A stretch of DNA of 10,267 nt, taken from assembly GCA_900540005.1 (NCBI GenBank), contig UQEM01000089.1:1-10267 (forward strand). The letters run 5' to 3'. Below, in pieces: positions 1 to 6,078 of this stretch. This stretch comes from an uncultured Ruminococcus sp. (GTDB lineage: Bacteria > Bacillota > Clostridia > Oscillospirales > Ruminococcaceae). The first letter of the stretch is position 1; the number at the start of each line of letters is the position of its first letter. The notes under the pieces were generated by a model. It saw nothing but the letters and a program-made list of their open reading frames with translations, was not told the DNA's origin and ran no database searches. A program made the position numbers and the translations under genes.

Positions 1-13
1 TTTATGCGGGGTA

Positions 14-117
14 AATGCCAATATCGCTTAAGTTGTTGGCATTGTTTAGGGGCAGTCGCCCTCTGACAAGCTGTGTATCGGAGCATTCAATTTTGGAAAA
101 TTGTAATGCGGAGATAC
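14..117 (+). ncRNA. Candidate structured RNA (3' part), upstream of a terminator
   Basis: Three hairpins follow one another. A: AATGCCAA (14-21) pairs with TTGGCATT (36-43). B: GGGC (50-53) pairs with GCCC (58-61) around an AGTC loop. C: GTATC (75-79), GCATT (83-87) and CAATTTT (88-94) pair with AAAATTG (97-103), AATGC (105-109) and GATAC (113-117), giving 17 bp with a symmetric GGA/GGA internal loop and one bulged T at 104. The terminator at 175-215 would be its natural 3' end. No ORF here has a ribosome-binding site. It could be the 3' end of a larger noncoding RNA, or of an omega-RNA-like right end of an IS200/IS605 element, but I recognise no family. The element may begin before base 1. 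Strand is inferred from the terminator T-run. Confidence 0.35.
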
Positions 118-174
118 CGTAGTAGCTTTCCTATATGGATAAATGTCCGAAACAGCCTAATATCAACATTGATG

Positions 175-215
175 AGCCATATCACGAGAATTCTCATGAT
201 ATGGCTATCTTTTTT
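175..215 (+). terminator. Intrinsic terminator upstream of the WYL gene
   Basis: AGCCATATCA (175-184) is perfectly complementary to TGATATGGCT (197-206). The enclosed GAGAATTCTC (186-195) is itself palindromic, so the stem is nearly continuous. A run of six T follows at 210-215. It would end a transcript coming from the left edge and insulate the WYL promoter just downstream. Confidence 0.6.
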
Positions 216-223
216 CAATATGC

Positions 224-252
224 TTGCTTTCTCTTCCATAATGGTGTATAAT
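224..252 (+). promoter_or_regulatory. Promoter of the WYL regulator, with an overlapping inverted repeat
   Basis: TTGCTT (224-229) and TATAAT (247-252) are separated by exactly 17 bases, and the expected transcript start lies about 25 bases before the gene's ribosome-binding site. An inverted repeat, TGTATA (245-250) and TATACA (254-259), overlaps the -10 box. This would suit an autoregulatory operator, which is inference. Confidence 0.6.
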
Positions 253-286
253 GTATACAATTATAGTACATATGAGGTGGATAATC

Positions 287-1345
287 ATGACCGATATGCA
301 ACCGAAGAAAATGATCATACTTGATATTCTGGATATCCTGAGAAAGCACACCGACGAAGACCACAGGCTTTCACAGCATCAGATACAAAACTTGATGAAA
401 TCTGAATACGGAATGGAAGTTGATCGCAAAACAGTCAGGCGCAACCTTTCCAAGCTGATGGTGTATGGATTTCCAATCAAATATCGTGGCAGCGACTTTG
501 AAGAAGATGCTATCATCCGAAACAGCAAAAACGGCGAAGAAACAATACTGACTGACTGGTATTACGTTCACAAGTTTATGAACGGCGAACTGCGGCTGCT
601 AATCGACAGCGTTCTGCTGACAGACGGTCTCTCGAAAAAAGACCGTTTGAGTCTGATCCACCGCCTGGAAGGATTGTCGAGCAAATATTTCCGTTCTGAA
701 ATATCCAAGATCGACATGGATATTTACGGAAAGGTTCTGAACAGGGAAATCCTGATGACGCTTGAAACTATCGGCAGTGCAATAGCGAACGGCAGGCAAT
801 TATCCTTCCATTACTGTGACTGCGGACTTGACGGAAAGCTGAAATACAGGCTTGACAGCAACGGAAACAAAAAGCAGTATACCGTCAATCCCTATCAGGT
901 GATCTCTCAGAACGGTCATTCTTATCTGATATGCAATCTTCCGCCGTATGATGATCTGACGCATTTCCGGATCGACCGCATCAAGGATTGTCAGGTGCTT
1001 GACACACCTTCTAAATCTTTGCGTATGCTGAAAGGCTTTGAAACAGGTATCAGACTCTCGGACTATATCAAATCTCACCCGAATCTCTGGAGCGGAGAAC
1101 CGGTACATATAGCATTCCAATGCAAGCAGTATATGATGAATGATGTTGCTGACAGCTTCGGCACAGATCTCCGCATTGAGAAACTGTCTGACGAAATGAT
1201 GAAGGTTCATGTTTATGCAAGCGAAAGCTCAATGCTGCACTGGGCAATTCAGTTTGCGGATGCGGTTGAGGTGCTGTCTCCGCAAGGCCTGCGTGAGAAG
1301 ATCGTCGAAACTCTGAGAAATGCTCTTAAAAAGTACGAATCCTGA
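287..1345 (+). CDS. WYL-domain transcriptional regulator (HTH-WYL-WCX)
   Basis: A DNA-binding regulator of 352 residues. Residues about 8-60 form a winged helix-turn-helix. About 165-240 is the WYL domain: VNPYQVIS (201-208), a Tyr-Leu pair in HSYLIC at the WYL position, then HFRIDRI (226-232). The C-terminal 75 residues match the WCX extension, with a typical VLSPQGLRE ending. WYL domains are ligand-sensing modules thought to bind nucleic acid or nucleotides; relatives such as BrxR and CapW repress phage-defence operons. The ATG at 287 is chosen over one at 251 because GAGGTGG (274-280) sits six bases before it and because the -10 box overlaps 251. The gene stands first in a block of accessory genes with repeated promoter boxes, so it is likely their regulator. 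Family is sure; targets and ligand are unknown. Confidence 0.92.
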   Translation: MTDMQPKKMIILDILDILRKHTDEDHRLSQHQIQNLMKSEYGMEVDRKTVRRNLSKLMVYGFPIKYRGSDFEEDAIIRNSKNGEETILTDWYYVHKFMNGELRLLIDSVLLTDGLSKKDRLSLIHRLEGLSSKYFRSEISKIDMDIYGKVLNREILMTLETIGSAIANGRQLSFHYCDCGLDGKLKYRLDSNGNKKQYTVNPYQVISQNGHSYLICNLPPYDDLTHFRIDRIKDCQVLDTPSKSLRMLKGFETGIRLSDYIKSHPNLWSGEPVHIAFQCKQYMMNDVADSFGTDLRIEKLSDEMMKVHVYASESSMLHWAIQFADAVEVLSPQGLREKIVETLRNALKKYES

Positions 1346-1357
1346 CATAGGGCGTTT

Positions 1358-1386
1358 TTGGTGCATCGTTCGTGATATAATATAAT
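1358..1386 (+). promoter_or_regulatory. Repeated promoter box, copy 1
   Basis: TTGGTG (1358-1363), a 17-base spacer, then TATAAT (1381-1386), which overlaps a second TATAAT at 1376-1381. The box starts immediately after the WYL stop codon with TGACATAGG and continues into CACAGAAGGAAA. GTGAT (1372-1376) and ATCAC (1385-1389) form an inverted repeat around the -10. Copies 2 and 3 lie at 3131-3159 and 3337-3365. No start codon with a good ribosome-binding site follows closely; the next gene starts at 1559, behind another promoter. Confidence 0.5.
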
Positions 1387-1506
1387 CACAGAAGGAAAGT
1401 ACAGCAACGGAACCGGCATACTGCACATTTCTTGTGACAATAATTTGTGTAAAAGGGAGAATTTTCTATTGAGCCGCCCACATCTTCGGAATTAAGATTT
1501 TTTGTG

Positions 1507-1515
1507 TGCTATAAT
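1507..1515 (+). promoter_or_regulatory. Extended -10 promoter of the 422-aa gene
   Basis: TGC directly precedes TATAAT (1510-1515), an extended -10 arrangement that can work without a good -35 box; none is seen at 17 bases. It lies 44 bases before the start at 1559, with a palindrome in the leader. Confidence 0.45.
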
Positions 1516-1526
1516 GGCAGCATAAA

Positions 1527-1542
1527 GAAAAGCGCGCTTTTC
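1527..1542. promoter_or_regulatory. 16-bp perfect palindrome in the 5' leader
   Basis: GAAAAGCGCGCTTTTC is a perfect palindrome between the extended -10 (1510-1515) and the AGGAGGT ribosome-binding site (1546-1552). Its position just downstream of the probable transcript start is classic for an operator. It has no T-run and touches the ribosome-binding site, so a terminator is unlikely. It does not resemble the repeat at the WYL promoter. Confidence 0.4.
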
Positions 1543-1558
1543 AACAGGAGGTACTTAT

Positions 1559-2827
1559 ATGGAAAAGAATATGTCTCAGATCATTTCGGTTGAAGAAATG
1601 CTCGCAGCTCTTTTTGACAGAACAGATACTTCCAAAAGAGGATTGTCCTGTTGCAAATGTTTTGTTGAGAACAGGAAATATATCGTTGCAATGGCTCTGT
1701 CCGATTCTTATATCACAGTATTCGTTTACAGAACAGAAGACGATATGTATTCTATAGTCTACCAACAATACGATAGTGACTGGGATGACACTGCCGAAAA
1801 GATTGCTGCTTTTATCGGTTGTTCCAATAAAAACGAACTTACTGTTTCAGAATACTCAGAATATTGGTACAGCCGTATAGAACCTGACAGCAATATTATT
1901 TCCGATTCAATCAAACAAAAGCGTAGTTTTTTCATTTGCTGCTATCCCGAAACCTTCGAGGATCATTATGATCCTATGTCCGAAACAGGCGAAACCGTGC
2001 TTCTGATTACCGAATTTTCGGACGACTTTTCAAGTGTACACTTTTATGTTCACTTTTTAGGTACAGGTACAGTTTTTTCACTTGGTGGAGATACAGATTA
2101 CAAAGAATTGCTCAATAAGACCTATGACAGATTCTGCGAGTATCAGGAGGAACTTCAGATCAGAGGAAGAGAAGACGACAACAGATTTTATCCGCAAGAA
2201 AAATACATTGCATCCGATTTCACGCAGGTGAAAGCAAGGTTCTGTGAAGCGATAGGAAGTGCATTCAAAAGCGATATCGGAATATACAGTTTCCGTTTTC
2301 GCACGGATGCAGGAAACTATGCGGCATCAGCTGTTGCAGTTTCATCAGAGCTTTGCGAAGTTCGGGTGATGATTCACAACATAGACACGAATCAGACTTT
2401 CGGCAGACAGGTTTCAGATAGCCGATTCTTTGAGGAAATATTCGCTGTTGATCTGTTTATAGAATTATTCCCGAAAGAGGCTCATGTGCTTTATCAGGAG
2501 AAGACATTTGATCCTAATTTTGAGAAGATCAAAGAACAGATCACCGATATTCTTGATAAAGCTCGTCAGGGATGTCCTTCAAGCTGCCGCTTTCATGCCT
2601 GGAACAAGGATATTCCGGAATTGGGAGAAAAGTATTCAGCAGATGCAGTTTTGGAGAAAAGTCGCAAATTGATACATCTGACAGTTAAATGTCCGTACAA
2701 GGCGGATCTATCATATGAGCAAACTGTCAAGGTTGGCAAGCCATATGATAAGATATTGAGTGGGCTTTATCGGTTTCTGTATCCGAACAGGATTGCACTG
2801 CTAACAGAGGATATTCCCACAGAATAA
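1559..2827 (+). CDS. Hypothetical protein with apparent internal repeats, 422 aa
   Basis: I do not recognise this family. The start is supported by AGGAGGT (1546-1552) six bases before the ATG. The protein is acidic and rich in aromatic residues, with no signal peptide or clear membrane segment, so it is probably cytoplasmic. By eye it contains four similar units at about residues 36-87, 143-195, 250-305 and 355-410. Each has a strand with alternating small residues, a second strand of the kind ITVFVY, VHFYVHF, CEVRVMI or LIHLTVK, then a helix with Tyr/Phe-Leu. That suggests a repeated beta-beta-alpha fold. A CC pair occurs at 31-32, another Cys at 34, and a further CC pair at 127-128. It has its own promoter and palindrome upstream. 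The small Cys-rich gene begins 40 bases after its stop and is probably co-transcribed. Function unknown. Confidence 0.75.
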   Translation: MEKNMSQIISVEEMLAALFDRTDTSKRGLSCCKCFVENRKYIVAMALSDSYITVFVYRTEDDMYSIVYQQYDSDWDDTAEKIAAFIGCSNKNELTVSEYSEYWYSRIEPDSNIISDSIKQKRSFFICCYPETFEDHYDPMSETGETVLLITEFSDDFSSVHFYVHFLGTGTVFSLGGDTDYKELLNKTYDRFCEYQEELQIRGREDDNRFYPQEKYIASDFTQVKARFCEAIGSAFKSDIGIYSFRFRTDAGNYAASAVAVSSELCEVRVMIHNIDTNQTFGRQVSDSRFFEEIFAVDLFIELFPKEAHVLYQEKTFDPNFEKIKEQITDILDKARQGCPSSCRFHAWNKDIPELGEKYSADAVLEKSRKLIHLTVKCPYKADLSYEQTVKVGKPYDKILSGLYRFLYPNRIALLTEDIPTE

Positions 2828-2867
2828 TAAGCAATGTTGGACAACGATAGATTCAGGAGGAATGTTT

Positions 2868-3080
2868 ATGTATCAGTACACCTGCGATTCAAAGTATTGT
2901 GCCACCTGTTCTTGCTGGTCAGGTGAGCGGAAGATCTGCGACCATTTCGGATCAAGGCTTGAGGTCAGCAGCCCGATGGCTACGGGAAAATGTATGAACC
3001 GGAAGTCAGGCTATTTCCAGCAAACCAAGCAGGCAAACGGCGGATGCTCTGCACATGAGAAGTGGGGAGCGTTGAGGTAA
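2868..3080 (+). CDS. Small Cys-rich protein, putative metal binder, 70 aa
   Basis: A 70-residue protein with seven Cys (positions 6, 11, 14, 16, 24, 42 and 60) and His at 26 and 63. The spacing around residues 6-16 suggests a zinc or iron-sulfur site. The ending HEKWGAL and the motif YCATCSCW recall a short conserved clostridial protein of unknown role; that is from memory. An ATG at 2862 is in frame but lies one base from the ribosome-binding site AGGAGG (2855-2860), so the ATG at 2868, seven bases away, is the better start. It follows the 422-aa gene by 40 bases without a visible terminator, so it is probably in the same transcript. An accessory or DNA/RNA-binding role is possible but unsupported. 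Confidence 0.75.
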   Translation: MYQYTCDSKYCATCSCWSGERKICDHFGSRLEVSSPMATGKCMNRKSGYFQQTKQANGGCSAHEKWGALR

Positions 3081-3100
3081 TCAACTCGTTTAATATGTTG

Positions 3101-3114
3101 TGATATACATATCA
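3101..3114. promoter_or_regulatory. 14-bp inverted repeat upstream of promoter copy 2
   Basis: TGATAT (3101-3106) and ATATCA (3109-3114) are perfect reverse complements separated by two bases. The repeat lies 16 bases before the -35 of the promoter at 3131-3159, a plausible operator or activator site. No protein partner can be assigned. Confidence 0.3.
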
Positions 3115-3130
3115 TAGATACCGCCACTTT

Positions 3131-3159
3131 TTGGTACATTGCTCGTAATATAATATGCT
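3131..3159 (+). promoter_or_regulatory. Repeated promoter box, copy 2
   Basis: TTGGTA (3131-3136), a 17-base spacer, then TATGCT (3154-3159), overlapping TATAAT at 3149-3154. It matches copy 1 closely from the T-run through TTGGT-CAT and CGT-ATATAATAT to the shared CACAGAAGGAAA. It lies 43 bases upstream of the small gene at 3203. Confidence 0.5.
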
Positions 3160-3202
3160 CACAGAAGGAAACATGGAAAACTCTTCCCATAGGAGGTAGC
3201 AT

Positions 3203-3364
3203 ATGGACTATATCGAAAGAGAGCAATGGATAGAAGCTTGTCAGATGTTCTTTGATGCGTATGTCAAGTTTCAGATCGACGGTACAGAAGCACAAGCGTA
3301 TGGCGTGGGAAACAGCATAACTGACATAGGACATTTTTGTCCCGTTAAGTTTGCTATAATATAA
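3203..3364 (+). CDS. Small hypothetical protein, 53 aa, possibly truncated
   Basis: This short ORF has a strong ribosome-binding site (AGGAGGT at 3191-3197, five bases from the ATG) and its own promoter at 3131-3159. The first 36 residues look like a genuine small helical protein, with MDYIEREQWIEA followed by a hydrophobic helix. From about residue 38 the frame runs into the third promoter box: its TATAATATAA supplies the final Ile-Ile and the TAA stop. The tail may therefore be translated promoter sequence, consistent with loss of an original C-terminus when the box was copied or inserted. I recognise no family. Confidence rests on the start signals, not on homology. Confidence 0.5.
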   Translation: MDYIEREQWIEACQMFFDAYVKFQIDGTEAQAYGVGNSITDIGHFCPVKFAII

Positions 3365-3365
3365 T
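3337..3365 (+). promoter_or_regulatory. Repeated promoter box, copy 3
   Basis: TTGTCC (3337-3342), a 17-base spacer, then TATAAT (3360-3365), with an overlapping TATAAT at 3355-3360 preceded by TGC as an extended -10. It shares TGACATAGG, the T-run and ATAATATAATCACA with copy 1. It sits inside the end of the 53-aa ORF, 44 bases before the DIP1984-like gene it probably drives. Confidence 0.55.
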
Positions 3366-3408
3366 CACAAGGGAAAAATAAGAAATCAATTTCTAAGGAG
3401 GAAAATAT

Positions 3409-3918
3409 ATGCGAGTAACATCATCACAGGCAGCAAAGCTGTTGCGTCAGCTCAACGACGAACTGAGAGCATTACAGCTCAAAGAGGCAAACTCCTGCAG
3501 CTTTGTAGCCGCAATTCAGGAGGATGTCGAATCTGTACGCCCTGAGTACAATTTCAAGGAAATGCGTGATGCTCAGGCAGAGGTTGAGTGTAAGATCCGC
3601 AAAGTAAAACACGCAATAAACGTGTTCAACACAACAACAATTATCCCGGATTTTAATATTACGATTGACGAGATGCTTGTATATCTTCCTCAGCTTAATG
3701 CGGAATGTGCAACCCTCTCTAAAATGAGAGACGCAATGCCGAAAGTACGTGTCAGCTCCGGTTATTCCGGCGGCGGAAATATTATCGACTATAAGTACGC
3801 AAATTACGACATCGAAGAAGTTGGCAGGTATTATACAGATATTGCCGAAACATTGGCAAAAGCTCAGACAGCACTTGATCTGGTCAACAGCACTGTCGAA
3901 TTTGATATAGATATCTGA
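3409..3918 (+). CDS. DIP1984/septicolysin-like family protein
   Basis: A 169-residue, mainly helical soluble protein. The start has an excellent ribosome-binding site (AAGGAGG at 3395-3401, seven bases away). The motif KIRKVKHAINVFN at about residues 62-74, the helix EMLVYLPQLNAE at about 87-98 and the YANYDIEEV segment at about 129-137 match the pattern I know as the DIP1984 or septicolysin family. The septicolysin name does not establish toxin activity; the biochemical role is unknown. Leu and charged residues in the first 35 positions suggest a coiled coil. It is driven by the third copy of the repeated promoter, so it may belong to the same regulon as the preceding small genes. Its stop is followed by a 254-base gap, so it need not be co-transcribed with the operon downstream. 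Confidence 0.75.
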   Translation: MRVTSSQAAKLLRQLNDELRALQLKEANSCSFVAAIQEDVESVRPEYNFKEMRDAQAEVECKIRKVKHAINVFNTTTIIPDFNITIDEMLVYLPQLNAECATLSKMRDAMPKVRVSSGYSGGGNIIDYKYANYDIEEVGRYYTDIAETLAKAQTALDLVNSTVEFDIDI

Positions 3919-3930
3919 TGTTCTTTCCGT

Positions 3931-4077
3931 TTACAGTTCTCACACCTCCTTTTGAATATGACGTTGTTCATGTTCAAGGTTATTGTTGTCCGTTATTATC
4001 TTTCTTTATTGGTTTAGGTCAGGGTTCAATGTTTCTGACTTCCAATGATAAAAATAATTCGGCTGTGAGAACTGTAA
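3931..4077 (+). ncRNA. 147-base structured element: leader RNA or MITE-like insertion
   Basis: The ends are perfect 14-base inverted repeats: TTACAGTTCTCACA (3931-3944) and TGTGAGAACTGTAA (4064-4077). Inside are two hairpins. The first pairs 3952-3961 with 3968-3977 (10 pairs, one T-G, six-base loop). The second pairs 4006-4012 with 4042-4048 and 4016-4022 with 4035-4041 around a 12-base loop. The whole would fold as a three-way junction. It occupies most of the gap between the DIP1984-like gene and the central operon. ACCTCCT (3944-3950) is complementary to that operon's first ribosome-binding site. No target-site duplication is obvious. A folded leader, a small noncoding RNA or a non-autonomous mobile element all remain possible. 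The overlapping 72-codon ORF has no ribosome-binding site. Confidence 0.4.
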
Positions 4078-4136
4078 TAAAAACTTTATCTGTCAGCGGA
4101 AGTTCGGTTTCAGGCTGGCAACTTGTATGTACATAA

Positions 4137-4165
4137 TATAATTCAAATATATTTTTTCAGGAGGT
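4137..4165 (+). promoter_or_regulatory. Possible promoter -10 and ribosome-binding site of the central operon
   Basis: CATAATATAAT gives a TATAAT at 4137-4142 that resembles the -10 part of the three repeated boxes, but I see no good -35 at the expected distance. AGGAGGT at 4159-4165, seven bases before the ATG at 4173, is a strong ribosome-binding site. Transcription may instead read through from 3337-3365. Confidence 0.3.
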
Positions 4166-4172
4166 ATTAATT

Positions 4173-4988
4173 ATGGATATTCATGAGAAGAACCGTGTGA
4201 TTTTTCAGGCTGCAAAACAGTACCTTGAGCAAAATGCAAATCCTCAGAAATGTCAGCGTTACCTTGCTAAACGGGACATTCATTCTTTAGAGGATGCCTT
4301 TGAAGTTGCTGTGCGTTCAATTAACGATCAGACAATGTTAGGCGGCGTTATTGGTTATGGTGACGGAAAAGAGGGGAGCAAGGGGCAGATTATCAAGCGA
4401 TGTCTGTTTGATCTTGATTATAAGAAAGTCTATGAGGCTTACGGCGATGGAAAAACGGACAAACGATATGAGAAGCTCTATCGTTGTTTTCGGGAAGCAA
4501 TCGAATCGAACGGTGAGGATAGCGAAAATAATTCATGGAATAAATATGCTAAAAATGTCTGCGCAATCGCTGCTTATATTACGAGGTTTGATTCAGAGGA
4601 GGATATGATCAAGTATTTCAATCGAGCTAAGAATGTTGACGAGCGCATTGCACTGGCAGACGAAATTGCCTCAGAGATACCGTATTGGGGCTTTAAAATG
4701 GCTTGTAACTGGTTGAAGGACATCGGTATAAACGGTTTTGCAAAGCCTGATAATGTCCTTTCGTACATTTTTACCAATCTGGGGCTTGCAGAGAAGAACG
4801 ACAAACTGATTTTCAAGGCGATCAATCAAATGGCTGAGGATAATCACACGCCGACTTTTACTGTTGATATGGTTTTCTGGCTTATTGGAAACAATACAGC
4901 GTCAGTAATTAAGGATATAGAAAGAAAGAATGGAAAAAACAAGGAAGATTTTGTAAATACCGTATTAAGTATGATAAATGATAATTAA
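4173..4988 (+). CDS. HhH DNA-glycosylase-like protein (endonuclease III superfamily, distant)
   Basis: A 271-residue soluble protein. Residues about 165-205 read like the helix-hairpin-helix and catalytic-Asp region of HhH-GPD base-excision glycosylases: a hairpin around PYWGFKMACNWL, then KPDNVLSYIFTNLGL, which parallels the VDTHV-RV-RLGL segment of endonuclease III. Asp193 would be the catalytic-Asp equivalent; no Lys occupies the hairpin position used by bifunctional enzymes. The ending DMVFWLIGN (232-240) also fits a family of HhH-like proteins seen with restriction and defence genes, as far as I recall. The N-terminal 120 residues are not recognised. No FeS cluster Cys set is visible. 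It opens the five-gene operon, and the next start lies 16 bases after its stop. A DNA-binding or repair role is inferred from this distant likeness. Confidence 0.7.
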   Translation: MDIHEKNRVIFQAAKQYLEQNANPQKCQRYLAKRDIHSLEDAFEVAVRSINDQTMLGGVIGYGDGKEGSKGQIIKRCLFDLDYKKVYEAYGDGKTDKRYEKLYRCFREAIESNGEDSENNSWNKYAKNVCAIAAYITRFDSEEDMIKYFNRAKNVDERIALADEIASEIPYWGFKMACNWLKDIGINGFAKPDNVLSYIFTNLGLAEKNDKLIFKAINQMAEDNHTPTFTVDMVFWLIGNNTASVIKDIERKNGKNKEDFVNTVLSMINDN

Positions 4989-5004
4989 AACAACAGGAGA
5001 AAAA

Positions 5005-6030
5005 ATGCGCAATATTGATAAATTCCGTGGCTGCCTCATAGGCGGGGCAGCCGGCGATGCTCTGGGATATGCAGTGGAATTCAAAAGAGAGGACGAGATC
5101 TTCTCCGAGTATGGCAAAGATGGCATCACCGAGTACGATTTGATATTGGACGATGATGTCGCCGAGATATCGGATGATACACAGATGACGCTGTTTACGG
5201 CAGAAGGTATGCTGCTTGCCGTCAGCAAAAGTAACATTCCCGATTACATAAGCAGCATTAGGGATATGTATAAGTGTTGGTATCAGACGCAGAGTGAAAA
5301 GTATCCTGTGCAGGGCACCAAACATTGCTCTCAACTGATGCGTGTGCCGGAATTGTTCCATAGAAGATGTCCCGGAACGACCTGCATGACAGAGATCAAA
5401 GCAGGTGCAAACGGCACAGTCGAAGTTCCGATCAACGACAGCAAGGGTTGCGGTGGAGTCATGCGTGTTGCACCGATTGGACTGTATTTCACCGATACTG
5501 ATATTTCATACGAATACTCCGATATGCTTGCAGCAGAAGCAGCAGCACTGACGCACGGCCACGATCTTGGCTTTATTCCTGCCGCTGCATTGGTGCATAT
5601 CGTCAGAGCAGTTTCAGAAAGCGATATACCGCTCAAAGCTGCCATAAACGATTCTATCGCAGCGATGAAAAAACTGTTCCCGAAAGCAGAGCATATATCC
5701 GAATTTACTGCTATCATGCAGAAAGCTGTTCAGCTTGCGAAAACAGAACAGGACGACCTTTCAGCCATACATCAGCTCGGCGAAGGCTGGGTAGCCGAGG
5801 AAACGCTTGCAATCGCTGTTTACAGTGCTTTGAGGTACGAGAACGATTTTGATATGGCTCTGAGAACTGCTGTGAATCATAACGGCGACAGCGATTCCAC
5901 TGGAGCAGTCTGTGGAAATATCCTCGGAGCATATATAGGCTACAATGCTGTCCCAAAGAAATACAAGGAGCGTTTGGAGCTGCACGATCTGATTGTTAAG
6001 GTAGCTGATCATCTGTGTGATAAAAGCTGA
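5005..6030 (+). CDS. ADP-ribosylglycohydrolase (DraG/ARH family)
   Basis: Removes ADP-ribose from modified protein or nucleic acid using two magnesium ions. The 341 residues carry all family marks: the N-terminal GGAAGDALG (13-21), the metal-binding SDDT (56-59), a GGVMRVAPIG segment in the middle, THGHDLG after it, and the C-terminal metal motif GDSDSTGA (294-301). All acidic ligands are present, so it should be active. Length is usual for the family. The start at 5005 has AGGAG (4995-4999) five bases away; an upstream in-frame ATG at 4978 overlaps the previous gene and lacks a ribosome-binding site. No ADP-ribosyltransferase is visible in the window, so the source of the modification is unknown. 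It could be a host enzyme, a phage enzyme or a missing partner. In the operon it would reverse ADP-ribosylation. Confidence 0.93.
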   Translation: MRNIDKFRGCLIGGAAGDALGYAVEFKREDEIFSEYGKDGITEYDLILDDDVAEISDDTQMTLFTAEGMLLAVSKSNIPDYISSIRDMYKCWYQTQSEKYPVQGTKHCSQLMRVPELFHRRCPGTTCMTEIKAGANGTVEVPINDSKGCGGVMRVAPIGLYFTDTDISYEYSDMLAAEAAALTHGHDLGFIPAAALVHIVRAVSESDIPLKAAINDSIAAMKKLFPKAEHISEFTAIMQKAVQLAKTEQDDLSAIHQLGEGWVAEETLAIAVYSALRYENDFDMALRTAVNHNGDSDSTGAVCGNILGAYIGYNAVPKKYKERLELHDLIVKVADHLCDKS

Positions 6031-6078
6031 TAAACTACCAATACCATATGTGTGCTCTGCAAAGAACGGAGGTTTGCT

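Noticed and set aside
1..66. C-terminal end of a TnpB-like or other protein entering from the left (short open frames such as CGVNANIA then stop)
   Set aside because: Too few residues to identify a family, and two different frames are open at the edge.
73..324. 83-codon plus-strand ORF at the left edge
   Set aside because: It has no ribosome-binding site, runs through a terminator hairpin and a promoter, and overlaps the start of the WYL gene in another frame.
800..1210. Minus-strand 136-codon ORF and similar long antisense ORFs at 4909-5361, 5331-5717, 5761-6186, 7821-8285 and 9873-10256
   Set aside because: They are antisense to well-supported genes, lack ribosome-binding sites and show no recognisable domain.
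3918..4136. 72-codon ORF whose ATG overlaps the stop of the DIP1984-like gene
   Set aside because: There is no ribosome-binding site, its composition is atypical, and it coincides with the paired 3931-4077 element. Translational coupling cannot be excluded but has no support.
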